Shown: piece after piece, positions 1 through 6,755 of the stretch | How positions within the stretch are numbered: the first letter of the stretch is position 1 | Layout: every line of letters starts with the position of its first letter | IMG/VR virus record: IMGVR_UViG_3300046000_006770 | Coordinates: 1 to 21,247 of that record | DNA length: 21,247 bases | From: a virus | Reading direction: 5' to 3' (one strand) | Position numbers and translations under genes: made by a program | The notes under the pieces: model-generated | Told to the model about the DNA's origin: nothing | The model's database searches: none | The model's input: the letters and a program-made list of their open reading frames with translations, nothing else

Positions 1-238
1 GGATTCTTTTTTTCTTAGATTTAGTAGTTACCTCATCTGCTATAACTTCTATTTCTTCAATTACTTTGGGTCTTTGATCTTTATTGTATAATTCCTCTGC
101 AAGTTTAATATTTTCCAATTCCTCGGGTGTATAAGGTGGTGTTTGAGTTGGTTGATTCTTGTCTTGATAATTAAACATTAGATAAGCCGCTACTGTTAGT
201 ACAATTAGCACACCCGCTACTATTAGTAAGTTTGTCAT
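1..238 (-). CDS. N-terminal part of a small membrane-anchored protein (C-terminus outside window)
   Basis: The frame opens at the ATG at 236-238 and stays open to the window edge, so 79 residues are visible. Residues 3-23 (start MTNLLIVAGVLIV) are hydrophobic and form one likely membrane anchor near the N-terminus. They are followed by a Pro/Thr-rich linker (QPTQTPPYTP) and a charged, probably helical segment that reaches a KSKKKR run at the edge. No family is recognised. It follows the MazG-like gene after 17 bases, so it is probably in the same operon. A phage inner-membrane or lysis-accessory protein is possible, but nothing in the sequence proves it. Confidence 0.7.
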   Translation of the reverse strand, partial: MTNLLIVAGVLIVLTVAAYLMFNYQDKNQPTQTPPYTPEELENIKLAEELYNKDQRPKVIEEIEVIADEVTTKSKKKRI

Positions 239-255
239 ATTTTTTTAATTTTAAA

Positions 256-795
256 TTAGTTTCCGGTTAGTTGTTTTAAATAAGATTTTTGAATTTCTTT
301 ATCTGTAAAGAATTGTTTTAAATTAGGTCTGAAGTAGTTAATATTTTTCATTACTTTTCTATCTCTTGTTCTATATACGATAAAATAATCTCCAACTTTT
401 TCGTAATGACATTCTTCACCTTGCTCACTCGATCTTTGAATGACAGTTGATTTAGCGTCTTCTTCAGTTTTGCAAGCTTTAGATAAATTTGAAGCTTGTA
501 CCTCTTGATATGCCGGCCATATCTTATCCTTAAGGCCATGTAACATAGTACCGTCCCCAGTGGCAACATAAGTAATATCACACAAAGCATCCAGAACCTC
601 AACGATGTCTCCTTTCTCGCAAGCTGCTCTATATTCTTCAAGTTCTTCAATGATGAAATTGTATACAAATTCCCATTCTTTTCGTTCGGGGATTGTGGGC
701 TCATAATTGTTGGGTTTGCCCATTACGGCGTTAAATTCTTCTACCTCGTCTACAAAAGGCACACTTCCATTTTTGATTACTTTAAAATTTGTCAT
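256..795 (-). CDS. MazG-like NTP pyrophosphohydrolase
   Basis: Predicted all-alpha NTP pyrophosphohydrolase (MazG/PRA-PH superfamily), which splits NTPs or dNTPs into NMP plus PPi and needs Mg2+. Residues 18-35 resemble the phage MazG lead-in (FNAVMGKP). The metal-binding signature EExxE...ExxDxxxD is seen as E50, E51, E54, E66, D69 and D73 (FIIEELEEY, EVLDALCDI), followed by a YVATG turn. About 100 further residues at the C-terminus are not explained by the MazG core. Phage enzymes of this group clean up the dNTP pool or affect host alarmones; the substrate here is not evident. It lies 10 bases after an unknown gene and downstream of a phosphoribosyltransferase gene, which suggests a nucleotide-metabolism operon. 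Confidence 0.8.
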   Translation of the reverse strand: MTNFKVIKNGSVPFVDEVEEFNAVMGKPNNYEPTIPERKEWEFVYNFIIEELEEYRAACEKGDIVEVLDALCDITYVATGDGTMLHGLKDKIWPAYQEVQASNLSKACKTEEDAKSTVIQRSSEQGEECHYEKVGDYFIVYRTRDRKVMKNINYFRPNLKQFFTDKEIQKSYLKQLTGN

Positions 796-805
796 AACTT
801 TGTTT

Positions 806-1195
806 TTAGTTTATTTTTTTAACTGCACCTATTATTAGGTAATAAGGCCAATCTAAATATAATAAATTATCTTGGGTAAGCAAAACTTTTTCGCCAATAG
901 AATAATTTATTTTTTGTCCTGCTTTAGAGGCATGAATTTCATGTAATATCTCGTAAATTCCTTCTTCTGCAGGTGTAGCAGTAGAACGATCATAAACTTG
1001 AGGGGAATTAGCTTCTACGTTGTAAGGTACGGCTCCATTTAACCATTCTTGTCTACTACCACAACCACAATCTTCAATTCCTAAAGCTTCAGTTACAACT
1101 TCTACAGCTTTTGCTATACCAGTTGCATGAATAATTTTAGCAATTGTATCACCTAACCCTCTTGAAGGGGTATTTGAATCGAAATCTTCTATCAT
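806..1195 (-). CDS. Conserved-type phage protein with a CxC motif
   Basis: Protein of 129 residues with no assigned function. The N-terminal half is a predicted helix (GLGDTIAKIIHATGIAKAV) leading to a D-C-G-C-G motif near residue 43 and then RQEWLNGAVPYN. This arrangement looks familiar from small phage and prophage proteins of Bacteroidota (from memory). The two cysteines could bind a metal, but no second pair is present. The C-terminal half is likely beta-rich and ends in a hydrophobic strand (LDWPYYLIIGAV). Its ATG overlaps the stop of the phosphoribosyltransferase gene by 4 bases (ATGA), so the two are probably translationally coupled. Confidence 0.6.
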   Translation of the reverse strand: MIEDFDSNTPSRGLGDTIAKIIHATGIAKAVEVVTEALGIEDCGCGSRQEWLNGAVPYNVEANSPQVYDRSTATPAEEGIYEILHEIHASKAGQKINYSIGEKVLLTQDNLLYLDWPYYLIIGAVKKIN

Positions 1196-1593
1196 TTTTT
1201 TAAATAGTCTTGTATTGGTTCAGCATCTTTTCTTTCCCATGGGTAATAAATAAATTCATCACCTTCATGAATTTGAGCATAAATATTTGGTGTGTAACAA
1301 GAGGTATGAGGTTTGTAGTGTAATACTGCCGTATAAACACCTACTGTATTTTTTAATGTTACTCCAGTATCGCAAATGTCATCTATTACTAAAGTATTAG
1401 GATACATCACGTCAGACCACGGTAAACCTAATTTATGTGACACCATCACGGCAGGTATAAGCCCGCCGCGTTTTAATCCAAATACTGAATCAATGTTGGG
1501 CTGTTCTGTAATTATTTTTTCACAGAGGGTGTCAATTAAATCATTGATATCATCCCAACTTAAATATAATTTATTCTGTATTTTGAGGCACAT
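1192..1593 (-). CDS. Gpt-like purine phosphoribosyltransferase
   Basis: Type I phosphoribosyltransferase of 133 residues, which would transfer a purine base to PRPP and release PPi. The PRPP-binding signature is at residues 67-80 (TLVIDDICDTGVTL), and a K-R-G-G loop at 41-44 fits the PPi loop. The C-terminal YYPWER at 117-121 resembles the xanthine-guanine phosphoribosyltransferase (Gpt) tail, which packs on the base. It is slightly shorter than bacterial Gpt (about 150). It sits between a homing endonuclease and a MazG-like gene, just downstream of folE/queE/queD. A role in salvaging guanine or a deazaguanine base is an attractive inference but unproven. Confidence 0.82.
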   Translation of the reverse strand: MCLKIQNKLYLSWDDINDLIDTLCEKIITEQPNIDSVFGLKRGGLIPAVMVSHKLGLPWSDVMYPNTLVIDDICDTGVTLKNTVGVYTAVLHYKPHTSCYTPNIYAQIHEGDEFIYYPWERKDAEPIQDYLKK

Positions 1594-1604
1594 ATTAGTT
1601 CATT

Positions 1605-2240
1605 TTAAAAGTTATTTTTATATTCCCACTTAAAACCATAGGAAGTTATTTGTTTTTTTCTTAAACATGATGAAATACCATCATTTCTTATATTTAATCC
1701 CCTTGAAGCTTCATTAATACTTTCCCACTCTTTTATAAATTTACCTTCTAAATCTAATTGATTAATTGGTTTTTTGTTTGTACTAGCATTTCTACAATTT
1801 TGAATCATATCAGGTGTAGTAATTCTAGGATTTAATCTTTTAGTAAGAGATATTTTTTCAATAGTTTCTTTAGATCTAGGTTTTGAATTTTTTTTCCAAT
1901 ATTCTTTCATTTTATTTATAGTAATTGATGTATGAATTTTTCCTATATTATTTTCCCAAAAATAATTCCCTCCTCTTGTTAAGTTTAAACCTAAATTAAA
2001 AGAATCATACAACTTAATATAAAAAATTTCTCTTTCTTCTAAATCCTCAATATTACATTCTTCTATTACTTCAAATTTATGATTAATTATATCATATTTC
2101 TTAAAGGAATAATATAATTTCTTTTGTTGAGGAAGAGTTTTTTTGTTTATTGAGTAGCCTTTCCATCTAGATTCTATATCTTTTGATAACCCAATATAGA
2201 TCTTATTTGAAGGTGATGTTATTTTATATATTCCTACCAT
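1605..2240 (-). CDS. GIY-YIG homing endonuclease with NUMOD1-like C-terminus
   Basis: Free-standing homing endonuclease of 211 residues. The N-terminal GIY-YIG nuclease domain shows G3-I-Y5, Y15-I-G17 and the catalytic-type R25 (SRWKGY). The middle is Lys-rich with a NUMOD3-like stretch (INKMKEYWKKNSKPRSKETIEKIS). The C-terminus (INQLDLEGKFIKEW, then a helix-turn-helix and YGFKWEYK) matches the NUMOD1-type DNA-binding module. It lies between folE and the phosphoribosyltransferase gene without disrupting either, as expected for a mobile element in a neutral gap. A strong hairpin and a promoter-like element lie directly upstream, with the -7 box only 3 bases from the ATG. Confidence 0.92.
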   Translation of the reverse strand: MVGIYKITSPSNKIYIGLSKDIESRWKGYSINKKTLPQQKKLYYSFKKYDIINHKFEVIEECNIEDLEEREIFYIKLYDSFNLGLNLTRGGNYFWENNIGKIHTSITINKMKEYWKKNSKPRSKETIEKISLTKRLNPRITTPDMIQNCRNASTNKKPINQLDLEGKFIKEWESINEASRGLNIRNDGISSCLRKKQITSYGFKWEYKNNF

Positions 2241-2243
2241 AAT

Positions 2244-2274
2244 TATAAATATTGCGTCCCTTAAAGGGACGCAA
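2244..2274 (-). promoter_or_regulatory. Weak promoter candidate ahead of the GIY-YIG gene
   Basis: Read on the minus strand: TTGC, 19 bases, then TATTTATA. This is the same box spacing as the other promoters, with one deviation in the -7 box. The spacer is almost entirely the hairpin at 2252-2274. The -7 box is only 3 bases from the ATG, so a transcript from it would be nearly leaderless. Confidence 0.4.
2252..2274 (-). terminator. Perfect hairpin after folE
   Basis: An inverted repeat of 11+11 bases around one central base (TTGCGTCCC arm pairing with GGGACGCAA). It starts 7 bases after the folE stop codon. The T-rich tract after it on the minus strand is poor (TATTTAT), so termination may be partial. 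It could also insulate the homing endonuclease from folE transcription. Confidence 0.6.
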
Positions 2275-2280
2275 AATTAT

Positions 2281-2964
2281 TTATCCCATTTTCATTTTAA
2301 TCATTTCTAATACTTCTATTTTAGCAGTTTTAGTATGGTCAGCAAATACCCCACTGACTTCGGATGTCATCATTGAAGCCCCTTGATGTTTAACACCTCT
2401 ACATGAAACACATTGGTGAGTAGCTTGTATCATTACCATCACACCAACATTACCTTCACATATTTTACTTACAGCATTATGTATAGCGACTGTTAATTGT
2501 TCTTGTATTGCTCCTCTTCTCCCAAAATGTTCTACAATTCTATTTAATTTACTTAATCCTACTACTCTACCTTTAGGTCCTGGTATATAAGCAATGTGAA
2601 CTACTCCTTGGATTGTTTGGTGGTGGTGAGAACATTGGCTAACAAGTGGTATGTCTTTTTCTAGAACTATCCCTTGATAACCGTCTGAAGGGAATGAAGT
2701 AATTTCAGACATTGCTGTATATCGACCTTTCCATAAGTCATTAACATAAGCCTTTGAGACCCTTAAAGGAGTGTTATTACTATTGGGATCGTTTTCCCAA
2801 TCACAACCTAATGCTGTTAAAAATTGACCATAAGCCTTAGCTGCTTTTTCAATCATTTTAGCTTTAGCTTTGTCATCTAATGGGAAACCAGGTGCAACAC
2901 CATTTGCAAAACCTTCTTGTACCACTTCTAAATCGTTGTGAATCTTTTTTCTGTTTTCTGTCAT
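2281..2964 (-). CDS. folE: GTP cyclohydrolase I (FolE)
   Basis: Converts GTP to 7,8-dihydroneopterin triphosphate, the first step of both folate and 7-deazaguanine synthesis. The length of 227 residues is typical for FolE. The Zn-binding motif CSHHH (C111, H113, H114) and the second Cys in HQC-V-S-C-R-G (C185) are present. Also present are SKLNRIVEHFGRR (138-150), QEQLT (155-159) and SMMTSEVSG (198-205), all characteristic of the family. Because queE and queD lie just upstream in the same direction, the product most likely feeds preQ0 synthesis. It has its own promoter at 2984-3014 and is followed by a hairpin. Confidence 0.96.
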   Translation of the reverse strand: MTENRKKIHNDLEVVQEGFANGVAPGFPLDDKAKAKMIEKAAKAYGQFLTALGCDWENDPNSNNTPLRVSKAYVNDLWKGRYTAMSEITSFPSDGYQGIVLEKDIPLVSQCSHHHQTIQGVVHIAYIPGPKGRVVGLSKLNRIVEHFGRRGAIQEQLTVAIHNAVSKICEGNVGVMVMIQATHQCVSCRGVKHQGASMMTSEVSGVFADHTKTAKIEVLEMIKMKMG

Positions 2965-2983
2965 TTATAATTTTTTTAATAGG

Positions 2984-3014
2984 TAAATGTAATAAATTCT
3001 ATTTTAATATCCAA
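2984..3014 (-). promoter_or_regulatory. Promoter for folE
   Basis: On the minus strand: TTTGG, 19 bases, then TACATTTA, fitting the Bacteroidota -33/-7 pattern (TTTG and TAnnTTTG) with the spacing seen at nine other sites in this window. It lies between the queE stop and the folE ATG, leaving a leader of roughly 12-15 bases. Confidence 0.65.
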
Positions 3015-3018
3015 ATCT

Positions 3019-3855
3019 TTATACAAATCTGTTTTTACCAAACATCATAATATGAAGCCTAGGAGCGAATCTCCAACCTCTTTTTAATGCTTGTTCAGCT
3101 ATCCATCCAGTTCTAGAATTTAGAGTATTTACATCTACTCCTTCTGGCATTAGGCATATATCTGAGGGTTCCCATCCTGTTAATTGTCCCAATATTTGCT
3201 CTATTTCAACAATATCTTGATCTGTTGCTACAACGAACTTTAATTGAAAATCAGTTAAATATTTTTTACTTCCGTCAATATAAGATTGAATTACAGGAAT
3301 ATTAATTCTCAATCTTTCATGCTTTTCAGCCCACTTTTCACTATACTTAATATTGGTTCCTTCAAGGTTAGCCTGATGTGGAGTTGAAGTAGATAATTTA
3401 GGTGACATTGAAACTAAGTCTGTATGTTGTGCTATCTTATCACTAAAAATAGTTGCATTTGTTTCAATGGTAGTGTGATACCCTAATGTTTGTAGTTTTT
3501 GTAATAATTCCTCCAGTGCTTCTGTTTGCATTGTAGGTTCTCCTCCGGAAATTACAACATGTTTAATTTTTTGCTGTAAAGTATTTTCTACAACTATTTG
3601 AACAATATCATCAATTTCCATTTTATTCTTCTCTGGATGATGAGAGGAATATGGTGTATCACATGGAGATCCTTTTCCATCCAATCCAACCCAAGCACAT
3701 CTTAAATTACATGCTGAGGTTCTAATGAAGAGGCAGGCTGTTCCTGTTAATTTTCCTTCTCCTTGGAAAGTACCTGCATACTTAAACCCCGTTGAATCAT
3801 TTGTGAGGTTATCCTTTATTGGGAAAATTCCTCCTTGTACTAAATTTATTTGCAT
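3019..3855 (-). CDS. queE: 7-carboxy-7-deazaguanine synthase (QueE), radical SAM
   Basis: Radical-SAM enzyme that rearranges 6-carboxy-tetrahydropterin to 7-carboxy-7-deazaguanine (CDG). The substrate-side motif FQGEG is at 30-34. The [4Fe-4S] cysteines appear as C49, C53 and C65 in ACNLRC...SPCDTPYS. The second-to-third spacing is 11 residues instead of the canonical 2, so the cluster loop is expanded, as in some QueE subtypes. The SAM-contacting GGEPT is at 104-108. The length of 278 residues exceeds the roughly 220 of common bacterial QueE. It follows an unknown small gene with a 1-base gap and lies between queD and folE in one operon. Confidence 0.93.
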   Translation of the reverse strand: MQINLVQGGIFPIKDNLTNDSTGFKYAGTFQGEGKLTGTACLFIRTSACNLRCAWVGLDGKGSPCDTPYSSHHPEKNKMEIDDIVQIVVENTLQQKIKHVVISGGEPTMQTEALEELLQKLQTLGYHTTIETNATIFSDKIAQHTDLVSMSPKLSTSTPHQANLEGTNIKYSEKWAEKHERLRINIPVIQSYIDGSKKYLTDFQLKFVVATDQDIVEIEQILGQLTGWEPSDICLMPEGVDVNTLNSRTGWIAEQALKRGWRFAPRLHIMMFGKNRFV

Positions 3856-3856
3856 A

Positions 3857-4189
3857 TTATTCTTGTTTTTTATTCATTTGATCTCTAGCATATAGAGATA
3901 TAAACTCTGGCGTTGTTCTTCCCTCTGGTACTAGTATTTCTGTTAGAGGAGCTGCTACTCCCATAATCCTTTCGTTATGGTGTATTAGGATATCTTCCTC
4001 CGGATCTAACTTTTGTAGAAACTCTATTACCTGCCCTACAGTTAGAGGTTTTCTATAATCTTGATTAATTAATAATTTCATACTATGTACATACTGTTTT
4101 GTTTTACCTTCTAATTTATCTGCTAGAGATATTTTCCCCGTATTATCATCTAAAAAACCATTCTCTTCTAAAAATTTAATATCCAACAT
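3857..4189 (-). CDS. Hypothetical protein between queD and queE
   Basis: Protein of 110 residues, not recognised. It begins with an acidic, helical stretch (MLDIKFLEENGFLDD), has a positively charged middle (KQYVHSMKLLINQDYRKPLT), then a segment resembling short phage regulatory proteins (VGQVIEFLQKLDPEEDILI), and ends in an Arg/Lys tail. No membrane segment or metal motif is seen. Its start overlaps the queD stop by 14 bases, and it ends 1 base before queE. Co-expression with the deazaguanine genes is therefore near certain, although a biochemical link is not shown. Confidence 0.65.
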   Translation of the reverse strand: MLDIKFLEENGFLDDNTGKISLADKLEGKTKQYVHSMKLLINQDYRKPLTVGQVIEFLQKLDPEEDILIHHNERIMGVAAPLTEILVPEGRTTPEFISLYARDQMNKKQE

Positions 4190-4655
4190 ATATTGATGAA
4201 TTCTTAGGAGCTTCCCAGCACTCTACTTTTACCACCTTAACTCTACCTCCTCCATTCTTGGACATTACATCATTAAATTTATCAAAGACCATTTTTGCAG
4301 CAGATTCTGCTCCAATTCGATCCATAACTCTTAAGTGACATAGTCCCAATTCTTGCATGTATTGGAATGTTTCCAGTTGTGGATCGTCTTTCTCGATTAG
4401 TAGAGTATGATCCCACATATGATCCATCCATGCTTTTAGTCCATTACCTACTGGTTGTTCTTTAAAACCACCGTAGTCCATAATCCAGTTCATTTCATCT
4501 AACTGTTTTTCTTCTAAAGGTTCAATTGACTCAAACCACACTTTAAATTCTAAAGCATACCCGTGAAGTAACTGGCAATGCGAGTGTTGTGCTTTCCACT
4601 GTCTAATTGCTACTGAATAATTATCAAATAACTTTGTTGATTGGTATTTTCCCAT
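4176..4655 (-). CDS. queD: 6-carboxy-tetrahydropterin synthase (QueD-like), divergent
   Basis: Member of the QueD/PTPS family, which converts dihydroneopterin triphosphate to 6-carboxy-tetrahydropterin. The core motif reads HSHCQLLHGYALEFKV, giving the catalytic-type C27 and zinc-type H31; the usual HGH is HGY (Y33). D83-H84 in WDHTLL matches the family's LDH motif, and the C-terminal E-x-W-E-A-P-x-S-S (145-154) matches the pterin-anchoring Glu region. The length of 159 is a little above typical QueD (120-140). H24 or H26 may supply the missing zinc ligand. The neighbours queE and folE make the assignment strong despite the changed metal site. Confidence 0.86.
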   Translation of the reverse strand: MGKYQSTKLFDNYSVAIRQWKAQHSHCQLLHGYALEFKVWFESIEPLEEKQLDEMNWIMDYGGFKEQPVGNGLKAWMDHMWDHTLLIEKDDPQLETFQYMQELGLCHLRVMDRIGAESAAKMVFDKFNDVMSKNGGGRVKVVKVECWEAPKNSSIYVGY

Positions 4656-4665
4656 ATTTAATTGT

Positions 4666-5145
4666 TTACCAGTTGTTTATTTCTATTTTAAATTCTTTTG
4701 GTGCTACTTGTTGTCCTCCAAAATATGGGAACAATAAATATCTAGGTCCCCACCATCTTGATGTTCTTGGAATAATTACTTTTTTATCTAAAGCTATAAC
4801 GGTGTAGCTATTCTGTGAGATATCTATATAGCAAATATACGGCTTATCTTGTTCAATTGCTCCTAAATCCTCTACAAAATGCTTTCCATCTCTATAGAAA
4901 TACACACAGCCTATTGACTTTTTTAATTTACTATCGTATCTCCATCCTATCCGAATTGAATGTTTATGGTGATACCATGAATCACAAATTCCAAATATCT
5001 TATTTGTATCTCCTTGATCTGCTTTATTGTCTAAAGTATATGCAGGATCTGATAGAAATTCAAAACTAAATCTTAAATTTGTTTCAAAAGTGAATTTAGG
5101 CAACCAAGTACTTCTATGACTTCCTTTATTAATTGTGTATACCAT
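4666..5145 (-). CDS. Hypothetical beta-rich phage protein
   Basis: Protein of 159 residues with a strongly beta-strand-like, aromatic-rich composition (RFSFEFLSDPAYTLDN, SIRIGWRYDSK, YICYIDISQNSYTVIAL). It ends in a segment LLFPYFGGQQVAPKEFKIEI. That ending recalls small jelly-roll, lectin-like phage proteins, but no family is firmly identified. There is no signal peptide or membrane segment. Its ATG shares one base with the stop of the upstream membrane-protein gene (TAATG), so translation is probably coupled. It ends 11 bases before queD. Confidence 0.6.
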   Translation of the reverse strand: MVYTINKGSHRSTWLPKFTFETNLRFSFEFLSDPAYTLDNKADQGDTNKIFGICDSWYHHKHSIRIGWRYDSKLKKSIGCVYFYRDGKHFVEDLGAIEQDKPYICYIDISQNSYTVIALDKKVIIPRTSRWWGPRYLLFPYFGGQQVAPKEFKIEINNW

Positions 5146-5309
5146 TAGTCTTTATTAAAAAATGTTCGTTTAATTGCATACCAGGATGCTGTTAAAAATA
5201 CCCAAGCTAAATAAGCAGTTGGAATTAGTAGTACCCAGTTTGGAAGTCCTACATTGTAAATTACAGGTAATAGCACAATTGCTGCTATAATTAGATAAAA
5301 TGATTTCAT
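5145..5309 (-). CDS. Small two-helix membrane protein
   Basis: A 54-residue ORF starting MKSFYLIIAAIVLLPVIYNVG, with two predicted hydrophobic helices (about 3-19 and 24-44) and a basic tail (IKRTFFNKD). The start at 5307-5309 follows the previous stop by 1 base, and the stop overlaps the next start as TAATG, so it fills the gap exactly. A small phage membrane protein fits; its function is not apparent. Confidence 0.7.
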   Translation of the reverse strand: MKSFYLIIAAIVLLPVIYNVGLPNWVLLIPTAYLAWVFLTASWYAIKRTFFNKD

Positions 5310-5310
5310 A

Positions 5311-5850
5311 TTAATTATTTTTCTTTAAGATTATACTTGTTATATTTTTTCCATTATGTGACCACTTTACTATAGATTTTCTAGAGTATCCTGGTATGCT
5401 GTTTGTTTTGGTTAGGTTGTTGTAGTATGGAAAGTACCCACTTTCGTCATAACTTGATAGTAGGATGTTATTAGGAGCTTTAGCTTTTGCTACGGTTAGT
5501 ATAATTTTATATATTGTTGAGTAAATCTTAATTAGATTAGCTCTACCTCCTTTAGGTAAGTTACTAGCAAAATCAGTACCACCTCCGTGTTCCGTAAATC
5601 CTAAATCACATACTGTTCCCTCAAGTCGAATCCGATCTTTATCTCCAGGTAATACAATATCAGAAGGATAGTCTGTCACGGTATAGTCGTATACTATATC
5701 ACCAACTGTAAAATTACCTTCACTGATCCCACCATTTATTTTAGCTGCATTTTTAACGTTGAGTTGTATTTCTTTTAAAATACTGAGACTTTCACTAAGT
5801 AGTTGTTCCTGCTCAGATAACTCAATAATATCTTTTAGTTTTATTTTCAT
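5311..5850 (-). CDS. Hypothetical phage protein, possible paralogue of the gene at 16878-17303
   Basis: Protein of 179 residues. The N-terminus (MKIKLKDIIELSEQEQLL) is a short amphipathic segment, followed by a beta-rich region (NFTVGDIVYDYTVTDYP). A C-terminal pattern follows: a hydrophobic helix (IKIYSTIYKIILTVAKAKAP), a strand (NNILLSSYDES), then YYNNLTK and a basic end. The same order (helix, strand, short tyrosine-containing turn) occurs in the protein at 16878-17303, so both may belong to one uncharacterised phage family. No catalytic motif is evident. It lies between two small membrane-protein genes with gaps of 1 base each. Confidence 0.6.
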   Translation of the reverse strand: MKIKLKDIIELSEQEQLLSESLSILKEIQLNVKNAAKINGGISEGNFTVGDIVYDYTVTDYPSDIVLPGDKDRIRLEGTVCDLGFTEHGGGTDFASNLPKGGRANLIKIYSTIYKIILTVAKAKAPNNILLSSYDESGYFPYYNNLTKTNSIPGYSRKSIVKWSHNGKNITSIILKKNN

Positions 5851-5851
5851 A

Positions 5852-6016
5852 TTAAAATATTAAATTGTAAAGTGCTTTAAAAATATTATATGCTATAAAC
5901 CCTATTAATAGCCAGATAATAATGGCTGTCCAATTCCAATTCTTTGGATTGAATGATGGTTTAGGTTGTTTTGGTATTCCCATAACTTGTTTCATGTGAT
6001 CATTTATTTCTCTCAT
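5852..6016 (-). CDS. Small single-pass membrane protein
   Basis: A 54-residue ORF: a hydrophilic N-terminus (MREINDHMKQVMGIPKQPKP), a Trp-rich NWNWTAIIIWLLIGFIAYNI membrane helix (about 28-46), and a short tail. The stop lies 1 base before the next gene. A promoter-like element ends 4 bases before this ATG, so either the mRNA is leaderless or translation starts at M8 or M12. Function unknown. Confidence 0.65.
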   Translation of the reverse strand: MREINDHMKQVMGIPKQPKPSFNPKNWNWTAIIIWLLIGFIAYNIFKALYNLIF

Positions 6017-6020
6017 AACT

Positions 6021-6051
6021 TTAATATACGCACTTTATTTTATGATTCCAA
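6021..6051 (-). promoter_or_regulatory. Promoter ahead of the small membrane protein
   Basis: On the minus strand: TTTGG, 19 bases including a GCG just before the -7 box, then TATATTAA. Spacing and boxes match the set in this window. It lies within and just after the end of the upstream zinc-ribbon gene. The -7 box is 4 bases from the annotated ATG, implying a leaderless or very short 5' end. Confidence 0.55.
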
Positions 6052-6492
6052 ACTTTTTGGATAATATATTTCATAAAGTTCTGCTTCTTTCTTTCCACAG
6101 TCATCACATTGCACACCTCTTCCAACTGTGTTTAGTAATTGATCGTATGTAGCTAAGTCGTCAAGTTCTTTTGATTCCTCTTCAGTAAGATCTGTTCTTT
6201 CTAGATTTTTCCACCAAGTTTTAGTATACCATTTTTTTGAGAATTCTGGGTCTGTCTTTATTTTATTGTTGAATTCTTCTTGGCTTATCAAAGAACCTTT
6301 AACTGGTACTTCCCACACTTTTTGAGGGTTCATTATACAGTTATAAGTGTATGTATTGTAAGCATCAATCAGATTCCATTTCTCAATTTTTTCTTCTGCT
6401 TCAGGAATAGGAATAGTCATTGCTATATATCCGTGATAACAATTTTCTTTTTCCTCACCGCAGTGGTGACATGTTTCTAGTCTACTTTCCAT
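6040..6492 (-). CDS. Zinc-ribbon-like hypothetical protein with a KTD module
   Basis: Protein of 150 residues with two CxxC knuckles, C8-C11 near the N-terminus and C129-C132 near the C-terminus, suggesting one zinc ribbon closed across the chain. Between them, residues 71-88 (QEEFNNKIKTDPEFSKKW) form a helix-turn module nearly identical to a segment of the thymidylate synthase N-terminal half in this window ([18 protein letters not shown]). The rest is acidic and helical (LTEEESKELDDLATYDQLL). Its start overlaps the previous stop by one base (TAATG). It may be a DNA- or RNA-binding accessory protein; the function is unknown. Confidence 0.65.
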   Translation of the reverse strand: MESRLETCHHCGEEKENCYHGYIAMTIPIPEAEEKIEKWNLIDAYNTYTYNCIMNPQKVWEVPVKGSLISQEEFNNKIKTDPEFSKKWYTKTWWKNLERTDLTEEESKELDDLATYDQLLNTVGRGVQCDDCGKKEAELYEIYYPKSLES

Positions 6493-6755
6493 TAGTAAAA
6501 TTGTTTTATGTTCATCAATTCGTTTAATATTTCCTGTAATTCTTCATCAGACCTATCCTCCAAACTGTTATTATGAACGTGTTTAAACCCTGATAAGCAC
6601 CAATTATAAGGTTCGATTCTACTACCATCTAAGTCGTATTCATATTGTAATGATAACCGCCAATTAGTCAATTCGTAATTGGAAGTTTCGTTATCTCTAT
6701 TACCAAATCTTTGCAGCCATGCTTTAATAGTGTATACTAATTCTAGTTTTTTCAT
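6492..6755 (-). CDS. Small hypothetical protein
   Basis: Protein of 87 residues starting MKKLELVYTIKAWLQRFGN. The start at 6753-6755 was chosen because it makes an ATGA overlap with the upstream stop; a longer reading would run 28 codons into the previous gene. The sequence has Trp- and Tyr-rich strands in the middle (NWRLSLQYEYDLDGS) and an acidic C-terminal helix (EDRSDEELQEILNELMN). No motif is recognised. Confidence 0.6.
   Translation of the reverse strand: MKKLELVYTIKAWLQRFGNRDNETSNYELTNWRLSLQYEYDLDGSRIEPYNWCLSGFKHVHNNSLEDRSDEELQEILNELMNIKQFY

Noticed and set aside
351-704. Second minus-strand frame inside the MazG-like gene
   Set aside because: The frame lies wholly inside a gene with a complete MazG signature and shows no motif of its own.
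1376-1633. Plus-strand ORF opposite the phosphoribosyltransferase gene
   Set aside because: It is the antisense of a clearly conserved gene and its composition (Ser/Ile/Phe-rich) is that of a shadow frame. The same holds for the plus-strand ORFs at 4607-5069, 6280-6480, 7804-8412, 10295-10501, 10817-11071 and 14781-15032.
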